The notes: generated from the sequence alone by a model not told the origin. 64,000 nucleotides of DNA from Viola odorata (GCA_963691705.1 OY829539.1:47900327-47964326), one strand, 5' to 3'; positions 28,971-41,320 are shown, counted from the stretch's first letter. A program made the numbers and translations.

Positions 28971-30756
28971 ATTAATGATGAGTTGAGCAGTATGAATTAA
29001 GGGGAGAATATGGGAAGTCAGTGGTCGCCTTGTCTCGTTGAGTCTGTTGTGGAATGCAAAGAGGTTATGATTATATGGAATTCAGATGTTTGGGGTGTTG
29101 AATAGGTCATGTTCATAAGGGTTGGGATCCATTGAGAAGTATGCTGACTGTCATAGGTACAAAGGTATAAAGAGACTAGCTCTGTCTAGGAGGTTTGCTA
29201 CTGTGTGTTTCTATCTGTTTTCTTAGTTTAGAGTCTAGTATGCTTGGGGGCAAGCATCGTTTAAGTGTGGGGAGGTTTGATTGACATCTAATTTCATGCA
29301 TTTTTACCATCTTAAACTACCTTATTTATGGTAAAAACTGTTCAATTCACGTCAATCTGTCTTCTTTTGTAGGAAATCTTGGGCGCTAAAGGAAATGAAG
29401 GAAACGCCAGCCTTAAGCACAAACTAGCAATCTTGGCCGCAGGCTTGGCCAAGATTGCCAAGCTAGAGACGTGCTGGTCAAGGAGTCAAGGAAGATGCGT
29501 TTGGATTAGGCCGACAGCTGGACCCAATCTTGATGAAAGAGGCGTCTGCTAGGAGGACTCTCGGATTCTGATCCGATTTGGCATTTGAACAAACAAATTT
29601 GTTTTTAGTTTTATTTTATTTTATTTTTGAATTTGAACAATTGAGATTTATCTTTATCTCTTTTTGAAGTTTGGAATTTGGAAAGAAACGTGGGAGGCGG
29701 GGACTCTAACCTTGTTAAAGGTTAGGGAAGGTTGTCGATCACGAGATTTTCCTTCTTCCAACTTCTGTTTTGTAAACACTTGCTCTGTGATAATTCATTT
29801 TGAATATCGTAGATTTAATTTAGTTTATGTTCATCAATTCTTTATTTGCTTCCTTAATTAAGATGTCTAGTAGCTAAACCCCCGATTCTTAGCAAGGGTT
29901 GAGTGAGCGCACTTGTGATTCGTGAGACCGATCTGATCTTAATATCCTCTCATTTGTAATTGGTTCAAGTTCTAGTTAAACAAACCGGTTCCCATCCAGG
30001 TCAATATTTGATCAACCTCGGGCTTGATGAGGGATTTTTAGCCAACCACGAAGGGGACGAGATGAAACCGGAGTGTCTTAAGTAGGCAGCTAGCTTTGCT
30101 GAAGCTAGTGGACTTGGATCGATATAGGCCTGACCAGACTGACAATCTAGGGCTCCAACCGGGGAGTAGCTTGGCCTAGACTCTGTCTTTCCCTGCACCA
30201 TTGAGAAAGCGCATGCGACTCAAGCCAGAAGCCAATTTAGATAAACCCTTTAACTAGCAAGGTGTCCGTTGGCCAGGGTCACTAGGAGAGGGAATTCCCG
30301 CCGAGTGATTTCAAGTGGAGGAAGGTAGGATTGGAAAGGAATACCTCCCAATCTATAACAGTGTTATAAGGGAGAAGGAGAAAATCTACAGGTCAATGAT
30401 CGAATAACAAGGAATGCGCTCACGCATTTGCCCTTACCAGGAGTTTTCCCCACATCAGTTCACAACCAATCTTCACCACCAATCTTAGCTAAGATTCATT
30501 TCTACCTAAGATTATTTCTCTATTTAAATTTTGCCTCGTTTCTTTTAATTGCTTTGATTATCTTAATTGCAGAACAAAAACCACTCAATCCCAGTGACGA
30601 GGAAGTCGAACCAAGACTATAATTTCCCGAAAGATCTCTGTGGACGATCCTCTTACCACGATCTACAAGTTCTTTGTGGACAAGTGATAAGTTGTATTTC
30701 TACCCCTAAATTCATATTTTTATACAACTAAATTTGATGCCCTCGACACGCAATCA
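28971..30756 (+). mobile_element. A5: 3' remnant of an Athila-like gypsy element inside E2
   Basis: A non-coding 3' tail (28971-29277) ends in GTTTAAGTGTGGGGAGGTTT, a purine tract typical of Athila-type elements, followed by an LTR (29278-30756). No gag or pol remains. The left junction cuts E2 RT and the right junction cuts E2 protease; about 1.5 kb of E2 between them is absent. Confidence 0.75.
29278..30756 (+). repeat. A5 3' LTR
   Basis: 1479 bp with perfect terminal inverted words TGATTG and CAATCA. Its end (CTCTGTGGACGATCCTCTTA ... GTGATAAGTTGTA ... GCCCTCGACA) resembles the C4 LTR ends, so they are related families. The left target duplication is lost with the 5' half. Confidence 0.75.
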
Positions 30757-31084
30757 GTGTGACTACCAAGGCATCATTGTGAGGAAACCTAACACCCTTC
30801 TCATCTTCCTTCGAGAAAGACAACACCATTCGGTCTAAGGCATTAATTCCACGAGCAGCTAGATCAAACTCCTCAAGCTTCCGCTTGCCTTTAGTTGCCA
30901 CATTAGCATCAGAAGAATCATCAATGGACTGAGCTCCTCCCACTATGATATTAATCATGGGAATATTTTCAGTTAAGATCATCGCCTCTTCTCTGGACTT
31001 GTCATTCACCCTTCCAGCCCCCTGGGAAGTAGAGCGTCCAGGCTGTGAAACTGCAGGCATACGATTCCCCTGAGACGCGGCGGC
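30757..31084 (-). pseudogene. E2 protease N-terminal flank
   Basis: The readable frame 31060-30728 contains IPMINIIVGGAQSID, LDRMVLSFSKEDEKGVRFPH and NDALVVT, colinear with the region before the DNGS active site in E1 and E3. The active site itself is lost where A5 begins; the last few codons of the open frame are A5 sequence. Confidence 0.85.
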
Positions 31085-31290
31085 TCACCCTCTAGCTTTA
31101 GTGGCAAATTCTCCCAAGTATCCTTCCTCTATTAATTGCTCAATAGAAATTTTTAATTATCGACACAAATCAGTGGGATGGCCTCTTGCTTTGTGGAAGC
31201 GACAGAAGGCATCCGGTCTCACTCCCATAACAATCCCAGGTGGCGGTGGCAATGGATACCGAATGGGCAGTTTTCGTTGTTGAACAATAG
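31085..31290 (-). pseudogene. E2 gag C-terminal remnant
   Basis: Pieces of the Tat gag tail can be read on the minus strand (LPIRYPLPPPPG, CRFHKARGHPTDLC, EQLIEEGYLGEFATKA), but a frameshift and stops separate them from the main gag frame. Confidence 0.75.
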
Positions 31291-32796
31291 CTAGGATCTC
31301 TGCACGTGGAAGGATAAGCGAAGGCAAATCCGGATCAAAAAGTCTTCCTTAGGCGGATTTGCTGCACGAGATATCGGGGGATTTGATTGTCTTCCCCTAG
31401 AAAAACCTCCTCTTTGACGACCAAAATTTCTCACATTATAATCCCGTGGAGGTACATTGTCAGTAAAAGTCTTAGCTTCTGTGGACGCCTTTGCTGGGGG
31501 ATTGTAAACAGCTTTAGAACTAGAAGCACTAGCACTGCGCTCTCCTTCTTCCATTTCAACATAATTGTACGCCCTACTGCGCAAAGCATCCAAGGTGGTT
31601 GGAGGATCCACCATTAACATATCTTTCAATTTTCCATACTCACAATTGCGCTTCAACGCTTCAACAACAAAGTCTGCATTAGCATCAGGTGTCAACAACA
31701 TTTCCAAATCAAAACGGGCCAAATAATCCTTCAGAGATTCTTGAGGCTTTCGATGAATATCAAACAAGGCAGCGGCAGACTTCGCGATTGGGATGGTTGT
31801 GCTGAACCTGCTACGAAAATTGCTTTCCAATTGAGAAAAATTATCAATGGAACCTAATGGAAGCCTTTTAACCCATAACCGGGCTACTCCGGATAAATAC
31901 ATCACAAAAAATTGACACAAAGCGGCATCACTATCCGTTTGAAAGCAGATAAAATCTTTTACTTTGTTCAAGTGGGACACGGGGTCTCTGGTACCATCAT
32001 AGGACTCAATTGGAATTTTAACATGACGGTTAACTTTATGTTGCCTGACCCGGAAGCTTAACTGGTGTTGAGCATCAACATCTTCCTTCTTTTGAGAATC
32101 ATGTCGTTTCTCCCGACACGGCGACCTGCTTTTGTGTCGAGTACGCCTTACAAGAGAACAGGATCGAGGTGATCTGCTTCTATGTCGTGAAATGCTAGGC
32201 CGCCTACTTTGCTGTAGTGAATGATCCCTCCGAAAACCTGGACGGACCATATCATGATTGACTTCTTGCATATTATTAAGGTATCCTTCTGTGACTCCCG
32301 GAATGACATGCCCTCCCGGTACTTGAGGAACGGGGGAATCTGCTCGTCTATGGGCGGAATGATGACTTGCTGCACGAGTGTGCACCGGTACCTCCAAAGG
32401 TATAGAAGTGGTTAAAGGATGAGTTGCAACAATTGAAACTATAAATATGGGGGGTGAAACTGGCGCAAATCCTCCAGCCGCAGATTGTGGAACTAAACCG
32501 GTAACCCTAGAATTCAGATACTCCACTTGCGCACGAAGAGCAGCAATGGTATCAGCTGGAGAACTAGCCAAAGTAGTAAAGCTTAATCCTCCAATTTGTG
32601 GAAGTGAAGAACCCACAACAAAAGATGAAGAAACAGGAAAATTTAAAGGAGTGTCCAAAAGAGAAGTCGTTTGAGCGGTAGCTGCGATGCGAGTTTCATA
32701 CACTATTCCAGCCGATGAAGATGGCCAGAATTCTCTTGGAAGAGAGTAAGCACTTGTAAAAGATTGAAAAGGTGTGGAATCTTGATTGGTTGCCAT
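31291..32796 (-). CDS. gag: E2 gag
   Basis: 501 codons with ATG at 32796. A Ser/Thr/Pro-rich N-terminus is followed by an Arg-Ser segment (SISRHRSRSPRSCS and more, nt about 32240-32080), then the gag core: HVKIPIESYDGTRDPVSHLN, SGVARLWVKRLPLGSI and FRSRFSTTIPIAKSAAALFD, then the conserved VEALKRNCEYGKLKDMLM. It is shorter than in E1 because a frameshift near 31340 ends the frame before the zinc-knuckle-like region. The start lies about 90 bp downstream of the LTR end, after the primer site. Confidence 0.88.
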   Translation of the reverse strand: MATNQDSTPFQSFTSAYSLPREFWPSSSAGIVYETRIAATAQTTSLLDTPLNFPVSSSFVVGSSLPQIGGLSFTTLASSPADTIAALRAQVEYLNSRVTGLVPQSAAGGFAPVSPPIFIVSIVATHPLTTSIPLEVPVHTRAASHHSAHRRADSPVPQVPGGHVIPGVTEGYLNNMQEVNHDMVRPGFRRDHSLQQSRRPSISRHRSRSPRSCSLVRRTRHKSRSPCREKRHDSQKKEDVDAQHQLSFRVRQHKVNRHVKIPIESYDGTRDPVSHLNKVKDFICFQTDSDAALCQFFVMYLSGVARLWVKRLPLGSIDNFSQLESNFRSRFSTTIPIAKSAAALFDIHRKPQESLKDYLARFDLEMLLTPDANADFVVEALKRNCEYGKLKDMLMVDPPTTLDALRSRAYNYVEMEEGERSASASSSKAVYNPPAKASTEAKTFTDNVPPRDYNVRNFGRQRGGFSRGRQSNPPISRAANPPKEDFLIRICLRLSFHVQRS

Positions 32797-32863
32797 AACT
32801 CATTGAAATACCCAAAATATGAGAGGAGAGCTTGGCAATTAAGGAGACTCACTTAAAAACCAA

Positions 32864-32883
32864 GGCTCTCAATAAAAGTACCA
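32864..32883 (-). other. E2 primer binding site
   Basis: Minus strand TGGTACTTTTATTGAGAGCC, three bases from the LTR end. It is the same site type as in E1, with two changes in the first 18 bases. Confidence 0.7.
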
Positions 32884-32886
32884 ATT

Positions 32887-33380
32887 TGATAATCCTTGAA
32901 CCAGGGGGTAAGGATAATCGGGTAATATGTTCCGATGAGAGGGTGGTCATCCACGTCTCAGCTACACTTGCAAGGCGTCGGCGAGGGTCCCCGGCGTAGA
33001 CACTCCGACGATCAAGTTAGTGTTCATAGTGATATAAAGGGGGGTAAGCAATGTAACGTAAAGTGAGAGTAAATTTGGGCAGAGTTTGGACTTATTTTTG
33101 TGTGTGTTTGGCTTATCTGATTTGTCCCCTGGAGGGGGGTATTTATAGACCTATAAACCCCGCTAGCCAAGAGAGAACGATTCCGGGGTGGAGGAGATAC
33201 CGGGTGTGGGAAAGTGTGCCATGTCATTTCGGATGGGACCCTCTAACTGACGTTGACCACACCGATAACAAGGCAAGTGAGATATTGGGTATGCGTGGCC
33301 AGGACTGTAGATTACGGGTAAGAAATTCCGAGGCCCGTGTAAAAGACTAAAATGCCCTGGCGATAGGTTTTGGATTATCA
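32887..33380 (-). repeat. E2 5' LTR
   Basis: 494 bp with terminal inverted words TGATAATCC and GGATTATCA. Minus-strand TATAAATA at 33140-33147. The conserved GC block is at about 32970-33012 (minus strand GGAGTGTCTACGCCGGGGAC ... CCTTGCAAG). The right flank, AGTAT (33381-33385), is the presumed target site; its partner is off the window. Confidence 0.85.
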
Positions 33381-33404
33381 AGTATATTCATTGCATGGCA
33401 GTCT

Positions 33405-33570
33405 CCTCCCTTTGGTTGGGCCTCAATTAATTTTGATGGTGCATTCCTTCGCGCAACAGCGGGTGGTGTTATTCGTAATTGCAATGGTACCTAGCTCGGT
33501 GGTTTTTAACCGCACACTAACAGTGATTGACGTCTTGTTATTTTTTAGGTTGACAATAAAAGTATTGTCT
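33405..33570 (+). pseudogene. Degenerate RNase H-like (LINE/RVT_3-type) fragment
   Basis: One frame reads INFDGAFLRATAGGVIRNCNG, then stop, LGGF, stop, and later VDNKSIV. The pattern NFDGA...GGVIRN.NG..LGGF resembles the RNase H-like domain found in plant LINE-derived reverse-transcriptase proteins. Multiple stops show it is dead. Confidence 0.45.
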
Positions 33571-34499
33571 AAAGTGACATCTTATTCCTCCCTTATCACG
33601 CAAACGTACAATTAGAAAAATTAGGACCCCACGACGGTCCATAAATTTTTACTTCTTTTAAATGCTTCACTTTTTTCTTGTTTTGCCCCTAACAAATATT
33701 TATCTAATTAATTATGTGTCCCCTTAAAAAGCTCAAACTAACTCCAGCAGTACTGCATACCATTAACGTACACAATTATTTCAAGTTTTTTTTATGTTAA
33801 AGTTGTCCCATGAGCCATTTCACATGTTTAAAGCTTTTTACCATATGACCAAACATATATAGATGCGTCTCGAAACAAGGAACAAGAAGCTTATGCCCAC
33901 AACGTTGATGCTCAAGATTCTATCATGTGGTCCATGGCCCATATAGGATTTATAGATCGCAGATTTCTTTTTTTCCAAACCGATGTCGACACTATATATT
34001 ATTTCTTTTTGTAAAAGTTTCAACCATGAAATGTAATTTGTTGGGTAATAAAGAAAATAAATGATTTGATTATCTTGGTGTTTTATTTAGCGTATGTTTG
34101 ATAATCTTTTTTCCCGATAGAAGAAGATAGAACTCGAAGTCGAGTTCTTATTAGTCCATCAACATATATAGCCACTAAATTAATTATGTGCCCATAGCTA
34201 GCTTGCTAACACTATTGAAGACCATGTCACTTAACTATATTTGTGTGATCTTTTTATTTCATAAGATTTAAATTCAAAACTTATTAATTTAATGGATATG
34301 TGAAGTTCTTTTCATATATTTATAATCAAATTGTTTAGTTTTTATAGATCTCAATCTTAAACGTTTCGAGATGGATCGTTGAGTCAATCAAACACGAATT
34401 TGAGATTTTATATCAAATCTTTATTACGTTGATATTTAGATGTTTATGTTTTCTAAAATTTAAATTTTATCGATAATCCTCTTTCAGTAATTTAACACA
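33571..34499. other. Intergenic, AT-rich
   Basis: No gene or repeat that I can support. Confidence 0.5.
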
Positions 34500-34763
34500 T
34501 ACTCCCTCCGGTTTTGAAAGAATGACTTTCTGGAATAGTAAAAATCCGTAGGGGGTGATTTTTGTTTTTATTTTATTCCACATTGTTTCATTTTTATTCA
34601 TAATTTTCACTCAAATTATCACACCATCATCAAATTGGATTGATGCATAAAAAAAAATTTATCATTTGCATAAAATATATGATTCGAAAAAGATAAAATA
34701 ACAAGTATTATGAATAGTAAAAATTCGTAGGAAAAAATCATTTATTAAAGAACGGGGGAATAA
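34500..34763. mobile_element. Stowaway-like MITE
   Basis: It begins ACTCCCTCCGGTTTTGAAAG and ends AAGAACGGGGGAATA, an imperfect inverted pair of the TACTCCCTCCG type used by Tc1/mariner Stowaway elements. Subterminal GAATAGTAAAAATCCGTAGG is echoed by GAATAGTAAAAATTCGTAGG. Confidence 0.55.
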
Positions 34764-36304
34764 TACATAATAGTGTATTGCTCTAGCAATCCAACTAGGC
34801 GTGAAGTCATATTACTAGCTCCGTTGGTTACATACATGCATTCATCACGGCAGGGATCTTCTTCACATTGATTTCATACGTTACTGAGGGCGTTATGATG
34901 ATAACGGATATCTTAGCGCATCATTTCTGATAACGGTTGTCGTTTGTTTGACACCAATCCCACTTAACTCTGTCCTTATCCAGGAATCGGACAAAACAAA
35001 ATCCGTTACCAAAACCCCCCACTCTACTCTAGGCTGTAGTTGCTGTGGGCATGGCCATGACGCATATGTCGTGTTTTTTAGCGTACCAGACTACCAGTAA
35101 TTAAGTTATAATTAATTGTACATCCATCTCGTGCCTCACGTGACCTCCATCATTTCTCCCACGTGCCAAAATAACAAACCTGATCACTCCTCCAAATTAA
35201 TTCATTAAACCTATAGTTTTACACCCACTAATACTATTACTACTCCAAAATTGTATGATTAGCGCTTAATCATTTTATACTCAGACTAATTACTTCCATC
35301 AAACTCAAAATTTATTATTTATCTCAATTAATACACCCGATAATTCTTTAAATATAAATTTGTTGGGCTTAAAATATGAAGAAATCCATGATACCAGCAT
35401 ATTGAATTAACATTTAATTTCATATATAGGGAAAATACAAACCGTCTACCGTATGACTATAAAAATCCATGTCATCATTTAAAATAACTCCTATTCTCAA
35501 AATTGCTGAAAATTTATTACCAATTTTAAATGATGAGATCATTGAACTCGATTTATACTAAATTGAAAAATATTCCCTTTTCGTCCTCCATTAAATAACT
35601 TTCTGAAATAGTAATAAAAAGTAAAATAAAAACTAAAAAATTAAATAAAGTATACAGTAACATTCAGTAGTAAAATGATAATTAATCGCGGACAGAGGAA
35701 GTATAATTTATAACCTTTAAATCTTTATTATAAAAATAATAATTCTAATATAATCATAATTATGTTAAATATATTTAAAAAATAAAAAGCAATTTAATAA
35801 TAGGAGTGAGAATTGAGATTTGAGATTGAAATTGAGAAGATACTTTGCTTGAGAAGGGAGGAGAAGGGTAGAGAGGATGTGAACAAGTGGACGGTGACAG
35901 CCATCCAGCCCACTAGGATCGATGAGAGATTTTGACAGTGGAGGAGAGACTACTCTATCTCTGCCAATCTATTGCCGCTGTTCTTGTTATTGTTCTTTCC
36001 TCGTAAACTGAAATATTCGTCTCCTAGCCGCATTCTCCTGCCACGTGTCCGCTCTAACATCTGGCATCTTCCTTCCCTCACCTGGGCCCCACCTTCCACC
36101 GACCAATCACTCATTCTTTGTCCCCTTGTCCCTCCCCCCTCCCGTAGTTTCCTTCTCCTCGTCCCGCTTCCCATATTTTGAACAACGATCTTTTATTTTA
36201 ATTAAGTCGCTCTGTAAACAAAATTAGCATTGACTTAATTAATTAGCATTGACGAAAAATTAATCTCTTTTAAAAACAAACGTTATATTTTTGTTTTAAC
36301 GTGG
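34764..36304. other. Intergenic region with a small Stowaway-like relic
   Basis: AT-rich. At about 35580-35705, CCTCCATTAAATAACTTTCT pairs loosely with GCGGACAGAGGAAGTATA and looks like another degraded Stowaway-type element. No coding potential seen. Confidence 0.4.
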
Positions 36305-36329
36305 ATATATATATATATATATATATATA
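36305..36329. repeat. TA microsatellite
   Basis: About 12 consecutive AT units directly left of the MITE at 36337. Confidence 0.9.
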
Positions 36330-36716
36330 CATTTTAGGAGAAATAGTTTTTACCACCCCCTGAACTATCGTCGAAAATCAAAAGCCTCCCCTAAACTTCA
36401 TTTTTTGAAATTCACCCCCTGTACTATTGTTTTCGGACAAAAAGCCCCTTCTATCCATAATTAAATCAATTTTTTTGTGAATTCTTGGAATTTTTGACAA
36501 TATTTCTTGATTTTTAGGTTAATTATATTTTTTCATGAATTTTTACATTTTTTTTAGATTTTTTACAATTTTTTTAAAATTGTAAAAATGTGCATTGAAG
36601 GGGCTTTTTGCCCAAAAATAATAGTACAGGAGGTGAATTTCAAAAAATGAAGTTCAGGGGAGGTTTTTGATTTTCGATAGTTCAGGGGTGGTAAAAACTA
36701 TTTCCCCTACATTTTA
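36328..36716. mobile_element. Mutator-type MITE with 9-bp target duplication
   Basis: The element is 36337-36707 (371 bp), flanked by perfect TACATTTTA duplications (36328-36336 and 36708-36716). Ends: GGAGAAATAGTTTTTACCACC and the inverse GGTGGTAAAAACTATTTCCCC. The inverted repeat is long, including the CCCTGAACTATCG and AAAAGCCCCTTC blocks on both arms. A 9-bp duplication is a hallmark of Mutator-like elements. A truncated relative is at 58968-59205. Confidence 0.8.
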
Positions 36717-36734
36717 AACCCATAAAGTATACAC

Positions 36735-36975
36735 TATTGTTCCTCTGTCCTTTAATAACTGACGCTTTGATTTTTGGTATGCACATTAAGGAAGTCAGAT
36801 GACTTACTATTTGAGACAATTTTACCTCGAATTTTTTCTCGAATTACATGAATGGTACGCTCTAAGTTCGAGAAAAAGTTTGGGGCAAAATTATGTTAAA
36901 TAGCGAGTCATTCGGTTTTCTTAATATGCGTGTTAAAAGTCAAAACGTCAATTATTTAAGGACGGATGGAGTATT
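36735..36975. mobile_element. Stowaway-like MITE
   Basis: TTCCTCTGTCCTTTAATAAC then TGACGCTTTGA at the left mirrors TCAAAACGTCAATTATTTAA then GGACGGATGGAGTA at the right, flanked by TA. The two halves form one long hairpin. Confidence 0.7.
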
Positions 36976-38604
36976 ACATAACGAAAAAAAATCTTAATTA
37001 TTAACAAACCCAAAGGGGAAATTTCTTAATATTCGGCTCTTCTTCCTTTGTTCCCACTGTCTCTCCCACCAAACTCTTGTCAATTGTCATCAACCAATTC
37101 ACATTCTTTCTTTCTTTTTTTCCGCATTATATATGTATTTCATATTAATTCATAGTTTCCACGAGTAAATACTTTTTTATTTTTATTTTTTTGACATGAA
37201 AACCTCACTGTCCATCATTGTAAATATGTCAATATCTGTGTATCACACGAATGATCCCATGCATAGCCAACAACCATACAAAAATCTTTGGTGGGAAATC
37301 AAAGGTTCTTTTCTTAACGGAAGATGTTTTACTACCATTTTGTTTGTTTGGGCACAGGTTCCTACATATCCTGCTTTTGCTTCTTCTTCTTCCTCTTTTT
37401 TCCCCCTTAATTATTGCTAGTATTATCCAAGTGTTTTTTCCTTTGACTGACCGTTTTGACCGGTCAACACTCTTGACTGCTTCTTATGAGTTACTATGAT
37501 CGTGCACTATGAAGTGGGCCCACCCAACAATATTTTTCTCTCTTCGTGATTACCACGAGAACTTGCTTAGATTGCTGGTTTTGTGATCTATGAACAAAGA
37601 TTTCCCATATTATTTAAAAATAATGATACAACTGTGACAAAAGAAAAAGATCTATTTTGCAGGACTAATGTTCTTCTTTATTTTAAATTAAAAGATATTT
37701 AAAATAATCAATATCAATTACAAATTTAGAATTCAGCAGTATTTTCGTTATAATAAAAAAGGTAAAATTCTAAGTTTGAGTTCTTAAACATTATTTTAAC
37801 AACAATATTTTTATGATATTCCCACTTTATTCGTAATTAGCAATTAATTAGTAAACTTAATTCAAAAAATTTAATTTAAACTTTAATAAAATTCTAATAT
37901 TACTCCCTTTCATTTTGAATAATTAACGTTTTGGTACTGATTTTTTAGTCTTGAATACTTATCATTTTTGTATTGTCAATGTACATATTTTATGCAAATG
38001 ACCAAACAATTCTTATTCAATAACTCAATTTATAAATCTCGTCCCGTTTCAATACAACATAGAAATGCTGTTAATTTACATAGAAAATAAAAGTAAAAAA
38101 ATATGACCAACAATTATTATTTTAAATTTAACTACTATTCTCAAACGTGTCGGGGTATTTAATAAGATAACAATTGGGATTTAACTCACGTTTGTTTAAG
38201 GATTTTGCTGGTGCAGACAGATTGATGATAGCTTAGAATTTTGGTTTGGTAGCATGGGATTTCTCGTCACTACTCCAAGATTCTTGGTCCATATATGGTA
38301 ATGGTAGTAACATTCTCTAATCGAAAAAAGAAGGGCAAAAAGGAAAAAAGAAAAGAAAATGGTGGCTAATTGTTAACCGTGTGATGGGGTGGTTGATTGG
38401 CAGATGATTTATTTATGTGATGAGTCATGAGTGGATTGCATGTGGATTGCAAATTTTCATATAGGTTTAGTTTGGATAAAGTAACAACATAAAGAATTGG
38501 TCCCTTAATGATTCGTTTTGCTTTTATTTGGATTTCTGACGATACTCCATTTTCTTATTGCAGACCACCAATCCTCCTCGACACTGTAAAAAATTAACAA
38601 AAAA
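36976..38604. other. Intergenic, AT-rich
   Basis: No supportable gene. A partial MITE-like start (ACTCCCTTTCATTTTGAATA) lies near 37902. Confidence 0.45.
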
Positions 38605-39072
38605 AAACATAAATAGCCCCTGAACTATTAATTTGTTTAATTACAACCCCGCGAATCAAGCATTTTGACATAAGTGGCCTTTACCGTGACTGAAATCTGA
38701 CGTAGCAACGTTATCTTCCACGTCACCCATGTTTCACTTGCCACGTCAGCAACTTGCCACCTCACACCTCCACATCTATTAGGTAAAAAGACATAAATGG
38801 CCCCTGAACTTTAATTAAATGATTAATGTGGCCCTTGATAAAGCAATGATGTGGAGGTATGAGTTGGCAGGAATCTGACGTGGCTCAACGACGTGGCGTG
38901 TGAAACGTGTCTGACGTGGAAGATAACGTCGCCACGTCAGATTTCTGTGACGGTAGGGTCCAATTTTATCAAAACGTTCGATTCGCATGGTTATAATTAA
39001 ACAAATTAATAGTTCAGGGGTCACATTAATTAAAAAATTAAAGTTTAGGGGTCATTTATGTCTTTTTGCCGT
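38605..39072. mobile_element. Foldback or MITE-like inverted repeat element
   Basis: The left arm ACATAAATAGCCCCTGAACT, ATTAATTTGTTTAATTA is mirrored at 38985-39065 by TAATTAAACAAATTAATAGT, TCAGGGG and TTTATGTC. The interior repeats CCACGTCA/TGACGTGG words in both directions. A second, inner CATAAATGGCCCCTGAACTT at about 38790 suggests that one arm was duplicated. Confidence 0.65.
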
Positions 39073-41283
39073 AAAAAATCCAATCAAAGATATTAGTTGA
39101 GTTGAGTTAAATAAGTAGATTAATAAATATTAATTAATTAAGCCGCTATTATTGAATTAATTAAAGATGGATTAAAAAAATGTCGATTTATTCTATTGCA
39201 TGCCGAAAGGGAACAACCATTTTAATTAAGGACCCATTTATTTTATTAGCTTCTTAATAATAAGTTTACAAATCGCAGATTAAAACTAAACATGAAGGTT
39301 AATTACTCGAAATAAGGACATCTCATTTCTTCTTCTTTCCAGATCAAGATTGCGTTAGTGCGCGAGTTGCATGATGAATCTGAATTGCTGGTGGCAGAAC
39401 CGAGTAACGAAATAATTTTAGATGCTAGAATTCAAAAACCTTAGGTGTTCTTTGATGTGACCAACTAGATACCTATTGCACCAACCATTCTTTTCTCCTT
39501 AGGGTTTGATTGAAGAACCTAATTTTATCTTATGAATCCTCTAAATCCTTCACTTTACCTACAAAATAATGTTTTTCAATGAAAGTTTGAGCTGCTTGCA
39601 TCAACCAAAGAAGAACATCACAGTAATTTATCACATTAATAGAAAGTACAGACAGGTACTCATGTCTTGTCTTCTCTTCTCTTCCATGATCATATGAAGT
39701 ATGAAATGGCTTGATTGATTAATTTGGATATCTAAATTTTGGACTGATGCCGTCGCATAGATGCATGCGTATTATTTGTCCAGTCTCTTCTCCGCATGAT
39801 GGTCAGTACTTGTACTTGGACCACCCAACATGCCAAATTCACTAGCGCGCTGATTAAGGTTAATTAACCGCGAACAACTTTTTTATTCCTAACTCAAGTT
39901 TTATATTTCAGTTATAGAATTAAATTAAAAAATCATAATGAGATAGTCGTTTATAATTTATATAAGTTGGAAAAATGAATTTGAAATCATTAAAATTGAT
40001 CAAATCGGATTAATTTTATATTGATACACTATATATTCTTCTATATGTAATGTGTAATGGAGAAAATCCGAATATGTAAATAAGTATAGAGTATGATCCA
40101 GTGTCCCCACGACGCACCCAAAATGCTACATCATTAGAAGTCCACGTCATGAGAACATTCAACACACAGATTAATACACACTTACAGAAATCACGTCCAG
40201 TCCACCAAATCAAATTTCAATCACAATTCATAAAAACCAAACAGACAATAATTGTTCAACGTGGATCCCACCACCCGAGCCCATAACAGTCCAAAATACC
40301 CAACAGCGATAGTTATAAGTTTAATATATCTTTATCTAAATCCAAAAAAATGAAAGTAATTATAGTTTAATCCTCTTCTTAATTTAGTAGTAATTAAACC
40401 CAAACTATTACATTAATTCATTATATTTGTTATGCGTTACTTATCGTTAAGAATGTGTTTGCATTTTGTGGTTTTTTATGGAACGTCACGAGATTTATGT
40501 TGTGCCCGCTGCGTGTGCTTTTCTCATTGCCTTATTAGTTATCGTAATTAATTTTTGTTTACCTCTTTCAAAAACAGAAAAAAATAATTCTAAGATATCG
40601 ACTTCATCGTGTGTTGATCCATGTGAGTATAGTTAGAGGCTCCGCGTTTTGTTTTAAAATAAATTACTAATTAATAAATTTTAAATCTCATTCACAATTA
40701 AATTTTGATTGAGATAAATAATAAAATTCTTGTATTTCCCTTAACCTTAATAATTATCACCTAACCTTTTACTATTAGACAAAAAATATTTTAATCTTAG
40801 CATATTGTTTCGGTACAAGCATGATTAATTAATTACATAATAAATTATGATTGAAATAAAAAAGGAATGAAAAAAAAAAAAGCAAGCACAAAGATCGCAG
40901 ATGTTTTGGCGATTAATGAAGGGATGTAGTTTGTACAGTAAGAAGAGGGGAGGTGGTTAGTGGTGAAGTGGGGACCAGAAGAATGGGGGTGAGAGTGGGG
41001 ACCAGTCATTGTTACATCCCACGCGATTGCGGGACCCACATGAAGGAGAAGGACTAGTTGTGTCGTGGTATGTTTGTGTGGGGGCTCTTTTTCTCCCTAA
41101 ATAGCTAAATTGCGCCTAATCCTAGCATTTCTCTTTGCCATATTTACTGAATTTCTTATATGCAAAGAAAAGTTGAAGGAAAAAAGAAAGACCAGATTTT
41201 CGTCTATTTTTATTATTTTGGTTTATTAATTTTTATACCAAAGAAACAAAGATTGATCATCTCGTACGACAACACCATCATTA

Positions 41284-41287
<4 letters not shown>
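39073..41287. other. Intergenic region upstream of the Dof gene
   Basis: AT-rich, with no coding frame supported. The last few hundred bases should hold the Dof promoter. CTCCCTAAATAGC near 41094 is a weak TATA candidate only. Confidence 0.4.

Positions 41288-41320
<33 letters not shown>
41288..41320. repeat. CT microsatellite in the likely Dof 5' leader
   Basis: About 16 TC units, roughly 280 bp before the Dof start codon. CT runs are common in plant leaders and core promoters, but the transcript start is not known. Confidence 0.85.
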
